A stretch of DNA of 64,000 nucleotides, from positions 620,001 through 684,000 of the forward strand of contig NZ_FPAY01000001.1 in NCBI RefSeq assembly GCF_900116495.1, in the 5' to 3' direction. Every line of letters starts with the position of its first letter. Positions within the stretch are counted from its first letter, which is position 1. This DNA is from Arthrobacter sp. ov118. Lineage in GTDB: Bacteria > Actinomycetota > Actinomycetes > Actinomycetales > Micrococcaceae. Position numbers and translations under genes: made by a program. The notes under the pieces were generated by a model. It saw nothing but the letters and a program-made list of their open reading frames with translations, had not been told where the DNA came from and made no database searches. Below are positions 49,129 to 57,249 of this stretch, in pieces.

Positions 49129-51552
49129 GTGAACCCGCATGAGTCCCTGATTCCGCTGCTGGGCCGAGGCCCGGACCCGGAACAGCTGCGTCATGTGCGA
49201 ATAATCCCCGCGCGCCGGGCCGTAAATTCGCCGTGGCCAGAGTGGGTCCACCCCGATCTCGTGAACGCATACGGTTCCCTGGGCATCCACGAGCCCTACC
49301 GTCACCAGGTCCAGGCCGCCGAACTGGCCCACACCGGAAAGCACGTGGTCGTTGCCACCGGCACGGCCTCCGGCAAGTCCTTGGCGTATCAGCTGCCCTC
49401 CCTGGACGCGATCCACCGTTCCGAGCTTAGGGTCCTGGCCCATCCGGGCAAGATCCACGACGACGGCGCCGTGACGCTCTACCTGTCGCCCACCAAGGCC
49501 CTGGCCGCCGACCAGCTGGCAGCGATCCGCGCCCTGAAGCTGCCCACCGTCCGCGCCGAAACTTACGACGGCGACACCGATCCGGCTTCCCGGCGCTGGA
49601 TCCGCGACCACGCGAACTTCATCCTCGCCAATCCCGACATGCTGCACTTCGGGATTCTCCCCAACCACGCCTGGTGGGCCAAATTCTTCAGGCGCCTGCG
49701 CTATGTGATTGTGGACGAGGCCCACAGCTACCGCGGCGTGTTCGGATCCCACGTGGCAAACCTCATGCGCCGGCTGCGCCGCATCTGTGCCTACTACAGC
49801 CCCGGCGGTTCGCATCCCGGCCCCGTGTTCATCGCGGCGTCCGCCACATCCTCCGAACCCGGGACGTCCTTCGGCAGGCTCATCGGCGCACCGGTCCGTG
49901 CTGTCACCGAAGACAGTTCCCCCCACGGATCCACCACCGTGGCTTTCTGGGAGCCGGCCCTGACCGAAGTCCGCGGCGAAAACGGTGCCAAGGAGCGCCG
50001 CACCGCCGTTGCGGAGACCGCGGATCTGCTGGCCAACCTGGTGTCCTCCCAGACCCGGACCATTGCCTTCATCAAATCCCGACGCGGGGCCGAGACCATT
50101 TCCTCGATCACCAAGCGGCTCCTCGACGAGGTGGACCCCAGCCTGCCCCAACGAGTGGCCGCCTACCGCTCAGGCTATCTGCCCGAAGAGCGCCGGGCGC
50201 TGGAAAAGTCGCTGCGCTCCGGTGAGCTGCTGGGCGTCTCCAGCACATCCGCTCTGGAACTGGGCATCGACATTTCCGGTCTCGACGCCGTGCTGGTCGC
50301 CGGCTGGCCAGGCACCCGCGCGTCGATGTTCCAGCAAATCGGCCGTGCTGGCAGGGCCGGCCAAGACGCGATTGCGGCCTTCGTGGCCAGCGACGACCCG
50401 CTGGACACATATCTGGTGAACCACCCCGAGGCGATTTTCGACGTCTCGGTGGAAGCCACCGTCTTCGATCCCTCTAATCCCTATGTCCTGGGCCCGCATC
50501 TCTGCGCCGCCGCCGCGGAACTTCCCCTGGGGTTCTCCGAACTGGGGCTCTTCGGAGCCACGTCCGAAAAGCTGCTGGACCGGCTGGTCGCGCAGGGCTA
50601 CCTTCGCAAACGACCGGCCGGATGGTTTTGGACCCACCCGCAGAGCGCCGCCGGAATGGTCAACCTGCGGGCCGACGGCGGGGGCCCGGTGAGCATCGTC
50701 GATGCCGACACGGGCTCCCTGCTCGGCACGATGGATTCACCGCAGACCCATTACCAGGCCCACACAGGCGCCGTGTATGTCCACCAGGGTGACAGCTATG
50801 TCGTGGAGGACCTCAATGAGGGCGACCACTGTGTGATGGTCCGCCGGGCGAACCCCGACTACTACACGACCGCCCGCGACATAACCCAGATCGAGGTCCT
50901 GGAAACGGAGCGCACCACCGAGTGGGGCGGCGTGGCCGTGCATTTCGGTGATGTGAAAGTGACAACCCAGGTGGTCTCCTTTCAACGCAAGGCACTGATT
51001 TCTAATGAGATCCTCGGCGAGGAACCCTTGGAACTGGGCGCCAGGGACCTGTTTACCAAGGCAGTCTGGTTTGTCGTGGACAACCGCTCTCTGACGGGCG
51101 CGGGACTGATCGAGGCGCAGTTCCCCGGCGCCCTGCACGCTGCCGAACATGCGGCCATCGGTCTCCTGCCGCTGGTGGCGTCCAGCGACCGCTGGGATAT
51201 CGGCGGGGTGTCGACGGCCATTCACGCCGACACCGGAGTGCCCACCATCTTCGTCTACGACGGCCATCCCGGCGGGGCCGGCTTCGCCGAACGCGGCTAC
51301 GAGAAGGCCCGGGTGTGGCTGACCGCCACGCGGAACGCCATCAAGGCCTGCGAGTGCGAATCCGGCTGCCCGTCCTGTGTCCAGTCACCCAAGTGCGGCA
51401 ACAAAAACAACCCGCTCGACAAGGACGCTGCCGTCACACTGATCGACGTACTGCTCAAGGACGCCACCGAATTCATGAACACAGACAACCCCGACACCGC
51501 GGCCGGGGCCGGGACCTTGGGAGGAAACCCCGCCGAACCGCTCCGCACCTAG
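49129..51552 (+). CDS. DEAD/DEAH-box helicase with DUF1998 (MrfA/YprA type)
   Basis: The 807-residue superfamily 2 helicase has motif I ATGTASGKSLAYQLP near residue 82, motif II VDEAHSYRGVF near 203, the RecA2 region with TSALELGIDISGLD and QQIGRAGRAGQ, and a C-terminal DUF1998 domain with a cysteine cluster CECESGCPSCVQSPKC. Bacillus MrfA, with the same layout, unwinds DNA in a repair pathway for mitomycin adducts. Start GTG 49129. In Mycobacterium the relative (Rv3649) lies in the same topA/tad neighbourhood. Confidence 0.92.
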   Translation: MNPHESLIPLLGRGPDPEQLRHVRIIPARRAVNSPWPEWVHPDLVNAYGSLGIHEPYRHQVQAAELAHTGKHVVVATGTASGKSLAYQLPSLDAIHRSELRVLAHPGKIHDDGAVTLYLSPTKALAADQLAAIRALKLPTVRAETYDGDTDPASRRWIRDHANFILANPDMLHFGILPNHAWWAKFFRRLRYVIVDEAHSYRGVFGSHVANLMRRLRRICAYYSPGGSHPGPVFIAASATSSEPGTSFGRLIGAPVRAVTEDSSPHGSTTVAFWEPALTEVRGENGAKERRTAVAETADLLANLVSSQTRTIAFIKSRRGAETISSITKRLLDEVDPSLPQRVAAYRSGYLPEERRALEKSLRSGELLGVSSTSALELGIDISGLDAVLVAGWPGTRASMFQQIGRAGRAGQDAIAAFVASDDPLDTYLVNHPEAIFDVSVEATVFDPSNPYVLGPHLCAAAAELPLGFSELGLFGATSEKLLDRLVAQGYLRKRPAGWFWTHPQSAAGMVNLRADGGGPVSIVDADTGSLLGTMDSPQTHYQAHTGAVYVHQGDSYVVEDLNEGDHCVMVRRANPDYYTTARDITQIEVLETERTTEWGGVAVHFGDVKVTTQVVSFQRKALISNEILGEEPLELGARDLFTKAVWFVVDNRSLTGAGLIEAQFPGALHAAEHAAIGLLPLVASSDRWDIGGVSTAIHADTGVPTIFVYDGHPGGAGFAERGYEKARVWLTATRNAIKACECESGCPSCVQSPKCGNKNNPLDKDAAVTLIDVLLKDATEFMNTDNPDTAAGAGTLGGNPAEPLRT

Positions 51553-51615
51553 AGGCACCCTAACGCTGCAGGTGGCAGGGCCATGGCTCGCCAGGGGCGG
51601 CGGCGTGTGTTGTGG

Positions 51616-52131
51616 TCAGCCAGGGGGCGGGACAGCGTTCGGGCCCGGGGGGACAGCGGGCGGGACGGCGGCCGGGCCCGGGCGCGGGTCAGCGGCCGGA
51701 CCCCGGGGGACAGCGGCCGGGCCCGACGGCGGCCCCGCTCTGGCCAGCCCCCTGGCTACCCCAAGGAGCGGTCCGGCGTTGAGCTCGACGCGGACCTGGA
51801 CTGACGCGTCAGGAGCCTGGGAACAGCCGCGGACCGCCGCGTTGTTCTTCAGCGCAACGGCGCGGGCCACGGCGCATGGGTCGCCGGGCGTGATTCCCCG
51901 GGCGGCGTCCGCGGCAGCAAGCGCCGCGAGGTCTGCAGCCGCCGCCGCCCGGGACGCCGCGACGGCTGACTGGGCCAGCAGCAGCAACAAAGCCGCGCCC
52001 ATAATGACGACCAATGCCACTCCCAGGGCCAGGACCGTCCCGGCTCCCCGCTCCTGAGACCGGCACCCCCGGTCACGGCGGCGATGCCGGTGCCGCGGCC
52101 CGGTTTCCCGCCCATCGGCCAGCGGCGTCAT
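51616..52131 (-). CDS. Tad-like protein (Rv3654c family), TadE/TadG-like pseudopilin-related
   Basis: The 171-residue protein has a basic N-terminus, the membrane helix AGTVLALGVALVVIMGAALLLLLAQ (near 30-55) and an Ala-rich helix with a DLAALAAADAA pattern, as in TadG-like and Rv3654c-family proteins. The last 50 residues are a Pro/Gly/Ala tail from a GC-rich repeat of about 11-13 bp. It is the last gene of the Tad operon; its ATG overlaps the tadE stop by 4 bases. Confidence 0.82.
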   Translation of the reverse strand: MTPLADGRETGPRHRHRRRDRGCRSQERGAGTVLALGVALVVIMGAALLLLLAQSAVAASRAAAAADLAALAAADAARGITPGDPCAVARAVALKNNAAVRGCSQAPDASVQVRVELNAGPLLGVARGLARAGPPSGPAAVPRGPAADPRPGPAAVPPAVPPGPNAVPPPG

Positions 52132-52580
52132 GCGCGCTGCCCCGGGAAGCGGGAGACCTCATCCGGCGCGGACGGACGCACCGCGCCGGATGCTTCAGCA
52201 CGGGTCCAGGCACTGGCGCTAAGAGTCCAGGGAATGAGCGACCCGACAGGCCCGGGGACGCGGCCGGACACGGTGACACCCAGCCATTCGCCGTCAAGGG
52301 CGACGGTCGACCCCGCCGTTTCGCCGGCGAGCCGGCGAACTATCGCTCCTACCTCGCCGGCCGGGGCTCCCCTAGCCAATGCACGTGCACCGCCCCGGGC
52401 GGCTTCCTCGATGCGGATTTGGGTGACGCCGGCGGCCGACCCTGCGAGCAGTAGCGCGAGCAAAAGGACGACGGAGGGCAAAGCCACGGCAAACTCCGCA
52501 GTCACCGCACCCCGGCAAGCCGGGGTGGGCGAGGCTCCCCGCCCACCGCGGTTCGCCTTGGCATGCTTCAGCCCGTTCAT
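52128..52580 (-). CDS. tadE: TadE-family protein
   Basis: The 150-residue minor pseudopilin has the type IV prepilin-like N-terminus RGAVTAEFAVALPSVVLLLALLLAG (Gly-Ala cleavage site followed by Glu at +5) and a hydrophobic helix. The mature region is Ala/Gly-rich. It overlaps both neighbours by 4 bases (ATGA), so translation is coupled. TadE helps assemble Flp-like pili. Confidence 0.88.
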   Translation of the reverse strand: MNGLKHAKANRGGRGASPTPACRGAVTAEFAVALPSVVLLLALLLAGSAAGVTQIRIEEAARGGARALARGAPAGEVGAIVRRLAGETAGSTVALDGEWLGVTVSGRVPGPVGSLIPWTLSASAWTRAEASGAVRPSAPDEVSRFPGQRA

Positions 52581-52861
52581 GGCAATGCGAGCGCCGTCCG
52601 AATGAGATTCAGGAGGAATCCGCGGACTTCATCGCTGCGCATGATGAACACGAGGACGCCCGCGAACCCCACGGCGGCGAGAGTTGCGATGGCATATTCC
52701 GCGGTGGCCATTCCCGCCTGTGCCGAGCGCGGCCTTGTGCGTCCGCGCCGCTGCACAGGGCTAACCGAGCTGGCGCCAGGATAGATCTCGCTCACTTCTG
52801 CGACGCCTCCTTCCCCGGAGACTTCGCGCTTCACACCGGGGGTTTCCTGATTCATTGACAT
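52577..52861 (-). CDS. DUF4244 protein, candidate Flp-type major pilin
   Basis: The 94-residue protein has a 45-residue N-terminal region, then AGMATAEYAIATLAAVGFAGVLVFIM, the Flp pilin pattern: Gly/Met processing site, Glu at +5 followed by Tyr, and a hydrophobic helix. Only 13 residues follow the helix. DUF4244 proteins occupy the pilin position in actinobacterial Tad clusters. A prepilin peptidase gene is not visible in this window. Confidence 0.85.
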   Translation of the reverse strand: MSMNQETPGVKREVSGEGGVAEVSEIYPGASSVSPVQRRGRTRPRSAQAGMATAEYAIATLAAVGFAGVLVFIMRSDEVRGFLLNLIRTALALP

Positions 52862-53057
52862 CTGGTTTTCCTTCCACGGGATGCCGGCAGGATCGCCGGC
52901 TAATCCGACTCTCCCGGCCCGGGCCCTGGGCGGTAAGTCCCGACGTCCGCCAAGTGGAAAACTTGCTCGCGGTCAGCTCAGCGCACTGGGTTGTGGAGGA
53001 GAAGTCACGGGCCCTCCGCCGGACGGCCCGTCGACGGCCCGCAGCCAGCCCGGAGCA

Positions 53058-53666
53058 TCAGCCCGGGAGCAGCCCCAGGAGCACCGGCACGACGCCCAGG
53101 CAGACGAACGCAGGCAGGGAGCACAGGCCCAGCGGCACGACGAGCTGCACTCCGAGGGCCGCCGCCCGCTGCTCGGCGGCTCTGTTCCGTTCACGGCGGA
53201 GCCGGGCCGCTTGGGCGTGGAGGAGCGCCGCGGACGGGGCGCCGGTGAGCGCGGCGAAGGTGAGGGCGTCGCGCAGGGCGAGGACCTGGGACGCCTGGGC
53301 ACCGGAGCTGCGCCACGCCGTCTCCCAATCCGCGCCGATCGCGAGTGCTGAGGCAACCGGCCGAAGCTGCCGTCCAAGTTCCGGCGGCACCAGGTCAGCC
53401 ATGAGTTCCAAGGACCGGCCCAACCCGGCCCCGGCGTCGAGCATGGCTCCGATCAGCTCCAGCATCATGGCGGTGTCGCACAGACCAGCGAACCCGGGGT
53501 GTCCGCGCCGGCCGGCGGCTGGGGCTGCCCGCCGCGCGGTCTCGTCTGCGGCGGACAGGAATTGACGGCGGAGCCTCCCACGGACGTGACCGCGGCGCGC
53601 GAGGACCACGACTGCTGCGCCGGCAAGGCTCGTCGCCACCACGGCTCCGGCCAGTTCCGGTCTCAC
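53058..53666 (-). CDS. tadC: Type II secretion system F / TadC-family membrane protein
   Basis: The 202-residue inner-membrane platform protein has the T2SSF pattern: an N-terminal helix (LAGAVVATSLAGAAVVVLA), a cytoplasmic part with LIGAMLDAGAGLGRSLELMADLVPPELG, and C-terminal helices (LGVQLVVPLGLCSLPAFVCLGVVPVLLGL). Start GTG 53666. It is 13 bases after tadB. The 196-bp gap before the pilin gene is the only sizeable gap in the operon and may hold a processing or promoter site. Confidence 0.88.
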   Translation of the reverse strand: MRPELAGAVVATSLAGAAVVVLARRGHVRGRLRRQFLSAADETARRAAPAAGRRGHPGFAGLCDTAMMLELIGAMLDAGAGLGRSLELMADLVPPELGRQLRPVASALAIGADWETAWRSSGAQASQVLALRDALTFAALTGAPSAALLHAQAARLRRERNRAAEQRAAALGVQLVVPLGLCSLPAFVCLGVVPVLLGLLPG

Positions 53667-53679
53667 GGCGGCCGGGGAG

Positions 53680-54612
53680 TCACGGATGTATCCCCGCCGC
53701 CGCCCGGACGAGCCTGGAGGACCACACCCGGCCGGCCGCGGTGAGCACTACCCCTGCGGCCAGCGCCAAGACACCCCACGGCTTTCCCAGGAGCGTCGCC
53801 ACCGGGTCCACGCCCAGCACGAGGCCGAGGCCCAGACCCGACAGCGGCAGCCAGGTCAACAAACGGACGGATGCGCGCGGCCCCGCCAAGGCTGTCTGCC
53901 GGGCAGCCTCGGCGTCGTCCTCTGCCTCAAGGTGCGCGGCGAAGCGCGCCAGGACGTCGGCCAGCGGGCAACCGCTGGCCTCCGCGGTGTCGAAGCACGC
54001 GGCAAGCTCGCCCCATACCCGCCCGTCACGGCCGGAACGGGCGCTTGCGGGCGCATGTGGGGCGGCGGCGCCGGGCCGGTGCCCGGTTGTCCCCCCGGTC
54101 AGGGCGTGGCGGATCGCCGCGGCCACCGAAGACCCGCGCAGGGCGGCCGCACGTGCGGCCGCCAGAATCGGCAAGGACTCCGCTCCGAGAACGGGCCCGG
54201 CCAGCCTGTGGGTCCCGTCACGGCCCGTTATGCGGGCATCCCCGTGGACCGCGTCCTGCGCGGCCTCCCCGCCGTAGAGCACCCACAGCTCGTCCCAGAG
54301 ACGGGCAGGTGCCCGCCCTCCCTTCAAGAGCGCGGCCAATTGCTGGACCACGACGGTCATGGGGACCGTCCCCGGCCCGGCGGATCGTCCACCGAGCCAA
54401 CGGCCCAGACCTGAGATGACCCTCCAGGCACGGTTTTCCGGGACGGCGCCGCGGCCAGTCTCGCGAGGGCGGGACCGCAGGTGCCCATGGCGTGCAGGAC
54501 CCGGCATTCCCGCGCCGGGCAAAACCCTCCGGATGCGACGGTCTGCGGCGCCTCTGGAGGGAATGGCCAGCCAGATGGCCAGGGCCAGAGCCATGATCAG
54601 GACGGCGGTCAT
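53680..54612 (-). CDS. tadB: Type II secretion system F / TadB-family membrane protein
   Basis: The 310-residue protein starts with a membrane helix (AVLIMALALAIWLAI), has the T2SSF cytoplasmic domain (LAACFDTAEASGCPLADVLARFAAHLEAEDDAEAARQTALAG, near 205-245) and ends with two helices. With TadC it forms the platform that the TadA motor acts on. I start at ATG 54612, which overlaps the tadA stop (ATGA); the frame to 54747 adds residues antisense to no gene but within tadA. Confidence 0.88.
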   Translation of the reverse strand: MTAVLIMALALAIWLAIPSRGAADRRIRRVLPGAGMPGPARHGHLRSRPRETGRGAVPENRAWRVISGLGRWLGGRSAGPGTVPMTVVVQQLAALLKGGRAPARLWDELWVLYGGEAAQDAVHGDARITGRDGTHRLAGPVLGAESLPILAAARAAALRGSSVAAAIRHALTGGTTGHRPGAAAPHAPASARSGRDGRVWGELAACFDTAEASGCPLADVLARFAAHLEAEDDAEAARQTALAGPRASVRLLTWLPLSGLGLGLVLGVDPVATLLGKPWGVLALAAGVVLTAAGRVWSSRLVRAAAGIHP

Positions 54613-55949
54613 CGCGCTGCCCAGAACTCCGGGGGCTCGCTTCCGGGAACCGGCGGACGCGCACTGGACCGGTCCGCCCCAGACCCGAGGGTGGTTCCGT
54701 CCGCCGTTCCGGGAGCCAGCCCGAGCCGGGCCGCCAGCTGGGGCCACGCCGGTCCGAATCCGACCCGGTCCTTGAGTACTTCCAGCGCGACGGTGACACC
54801 CAGTCCCGACTCCCCCGCCTCCATGATTCCGATGCTCGCCACCTGGCGGCCGGTGGCGGTCCGCTCCACATGGACCACGGCCTCCACCGCGCTGGACACC
54901 TGCAGGCGGACGGCGTCCTGGCTCATGCCGGCGAGCGCTCCGAGCGCTGCTAGCCGGGCCGGCACGGCCGCCGCCGCATTCGCATGAATGGTCCCGCCGC
55001 CTCCCGTGTGCCCGGTATTCATGGCTTGGAGCAACTCCCGGACCTCAGGGCCGCGGCATTCGCCCACGACCAGCCGGTCCGGCCGCATCCTGAGGGCCTG
55101 ACGAACCAGTTCACCGAGGTCCACGGCGCCGCCGCCTTCCAGGTTCCCGTGCCGGGATTCCAGTGACACGACGTGCGGGTGGACCGGATTCAGTTCAGCG
55201 GCGTCCTCAATCAGGACGAGCCTCTCTCCCGGGTGGCATAACCCCAGCAAGGTCGCCAGCAGCGTGGTCTTCCCCGATCCGGTGGCACCGCTGATGAGGA
55301 AGCTCAATCGGCGCCCCACCATGCGTTCGAGCACTGGCTGGACCAGGCCGCCGGCGCTCCCGGCACCAAACATCCCATCGCGCCGCAGCTCGGACATGGA
55401 GAACACCGTGGCCCGGCGGATCCGCACGCTCAAGAGGGTCCCGGCCGTGGAAATCGGCGGGAGGACCGCGTGCACCCGGTAGCCGCCGTCGAGCCTGACG
55501 TCCACACACGGCGAACCGTCGTCCAGGCGCCGGCCCCCGGCCGCCACCAGTCTCGCCGCGAGGGCGCGGACCTGCGGCTCCCCGGCAAAGACCACCGGCG
55601 CCCGTTCCAGACCGTTGCCGCGGTCCAGCCACACGGTGTCCGGCCCGTTGACGAAGATGTCCGTCACCGCGGGATCCCGGGTGAGCGGTTGCAGGGGACC
55701 CAGTCCGTTCAGTTCGGCGGAGATGCTCTCCGCTGCGGCCAGGGCACCGCCCGTGCCAAGCAGCCGACCGCTTGCCTGAACGGCCGCCGCCACGCGTGCC
55801 GGGGTGACGGGAGCGGAATCGGCCAGGACGGACTCGCGTACGGATTCCAGCAACGTCTGGTCGACGAATCCCGGCATCCGGCGGCGGCCCGAAGCGCGCC
55901 GGGCGGACCGTTCCGGTTCCGCGGGCTCGCCGGGCGCATGGGCACTCAC
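54609..55949 (-). CDS. tadA: TadA/CpaF-family secretion ATPase
   Basis: The 446-residue hexameric motor powers Flp-like pilus assembly. Walker A is SGATGSGKTTLL near residue 222; the Asp box is LVLIEDAAELNP, Walker B region RPDRLVVGECRGPE near 285, and the His box GHTGGGGTIHANAA. The N-terminal all-helical region and NxD domain are present (AVTDIFVNGPDTVWLDRG). GTG 55949 overlaps the ssd stop by 4 bases. Confidence 0.94.
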   Translation of the reverse strand: MSAHAPGEPAEPERSARRASGRRRMPGFVDQTLLESVRESVLADSAPVTPARVAAAVQASGRLLGTGGALAAAESISAELNGLGPLQPLTRDPAVTDIFVNGPDTVWLDRGNGLERAPVVFAGEPQVRALAARLVAAGGRRLDDGSPCVDVRLDGGYRVHAVLPPISTAGTLLSVRIRRATVFSMSELRRDGMFGAGSAGGLVQPVLERMVGRRLSFLISGATGSGKTTLLATLLGLCHPGERLVLIEDAAELNPVHPHVVSLESRHGNLEGGGAVDLGELVRQALRMRPDRLVVGECRGPEVRELLQAMNTGHTGGGGTIHANAAAAVPARLAALGALAGMSQDAVRLQVSSAVEAVVHVERTATGRQVASIGIMEAGESGLGVTVALEVLKDRVGFGPAWPQLAARLGLAPGTADGTTLGSGADRSSARPPVPGSEPPEFWAAR

Positions 55950-57115
55950 CAGTCGTCGCCCCCGTCCAGGTCAAGGAACACCTCGGCGAAACGCCGGGCA
56001 GCGCGCTGCCGGCCGGCTTCCAGAAGACGGCCGAGTTCGGTTGCCGCGGGCAGACCCTTGATTTCCGGCATGATTGCGTACAGGGGAAGCCCCACGGACT
56101 CCGCGATCAGAGGCCCATCCAGGGCGGCACCGGGACTGGCCCGGACCACCAGGACGGTTTCCACCGGCGGGAGCTCCTGCAGCAGCCGGGCCGCGGCGAC
56201 GGCCGCCCGCAGCCTGGCCGGCACAACGACGACGATCCGGTCGCATTCCCAGGCGAAAGACCGCAAGGCCTCCCGTCCCCGGCCGATGTCCACCACGGCC
56301 AGCTCGCAGCCTCGCCGGGCGGCATCGAGGACGCCCGCCACGGTGGTCGCGTCCACGCCCCCGGCCGGTTCCCTCGTGCCCGGCCAGGATAGGAACGAGA
56401 ATCCGCCGGCCGTCGGCAGGGCATCGTCGAGCTGTGCCGGGTCGATGCTGCCGCTCACGCCGGCCAGATCCGGCCAGCGGAGCCCGGGGACATCCTCGGC
56501 GGCCAACGCCAGTTCCAGACCGCCACCGCCCGCGTCGCCGTCGATCAGGAGCACCCGGGCGCCGAGGCCGGCAGCAGCCTGGGCGATCCAGATGGCGGCC
56601 GTCGTGGCTCCGGCACCACCGCAGCCGCCGGTGACCCCCAGAACGAGCCCGCCAGGCTCCGGCGCCCGCGACCGGTTCAGGTATTCCGCCAGCCACGCGG
56701 CGGCGTCTGGCAGTACCGCGACGCGTTCGGCCCCGATGGACGCGGCCAGGTGCCACAGCCCGTCCCCGTCGCCCTGGAGGCCGACCAACACAGCCGGCGC
56801 CCTCCTGCGCAGTGGCAGCTCGCGGATGTCGCTGCCAACCAGCACGGCGGCGGCGTCGTCCCAGAACGGTGCTGCGTCGGTAACGTCCCGCACTGTCCGC
56901 AGTTGGCCCCCGGCTGCGGCGACGATCCGTTCGACCTCGTTGCGCAGCGTCTCGCCACCGGTGACGAGCAGGGTTTCCGCGGAGTCCCCGGGAATCCATG
57001 GGCCCGGATCCCGAGGTGACGAAGTCCGCGGGGACGAATCCCGCCGGGACGAATTCCGCGGAGACAAATTCCGCGCGGACAAATTCCCGGGACCGGTGTG
57101 CTGATGCCTGTTCAT
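55946..57115 (-). CDS. Ssd/CpaE-like MinD-family protein
   Basis: The 389-residue protein is a MinD/ParA relative: GVTGGCGGAGATTAAIWIA near residue 170 stands where the P-loop should be, but the Walker lysines are missing, as in Ssd proteins. Later LLIDGDAGGGGLELALA and ELAVVDIGRG match the MinD fold. CpaE/Ssd proteins localise Tad machinery; mycobacterial Ssd (Rv3660c) also affects septum formation. Residues 10-45 are a degenerate Ser/Arg/Asn/Pro repeat. It leads the operon. ATG 57115 is chosen. Confidence 0.87.
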   Translation of the reverse strand: MNRHQHTGPGNLSARNLSPRNSSRRDSSPRTSSPRDPGPWIPGDSAETLLVTGGETLRNEVERIVAAAGGQLRTVRDVTDAAPFWDDAAAVLVGSDIRELPLRRRAPAVLVGLQGDGDGLWHLAASIGAERVAVLPDAAAWLAEYLNRSRAPEPGGLVLGVTGGCGGAGATTAAIWIAQAAAGLGARVLLIDGDAGGGGLELALAAEDVPGLRWPDLAGVSGSIDPAQLDDALPTAGGFSFLSWPGTREPAGGVDATTVAGVLDAARRGCELAVVDIGRGREALRSFAWECDRIVVVVPARLRAAVAAARLLQELPPVETVLVVRASPGAALDGPLIAESVGLPLYAIMPEIKGLPAATELGRLLEAGRQRAARRFAEVFLDLDGGDDW

Positions 57116-57249
57116 GCTGCCACTGTGCCTGTCCCGCCCGAGCCAACGGAACCGTCGTCGTCGGCTATGTGGACAAGCCGGACGGGTTCGCCAGCCCGCC
57201 GGAGCTAAACAGGCACGGAGCACGCGCCGGGCAGGGCAGAATTGAGCCT

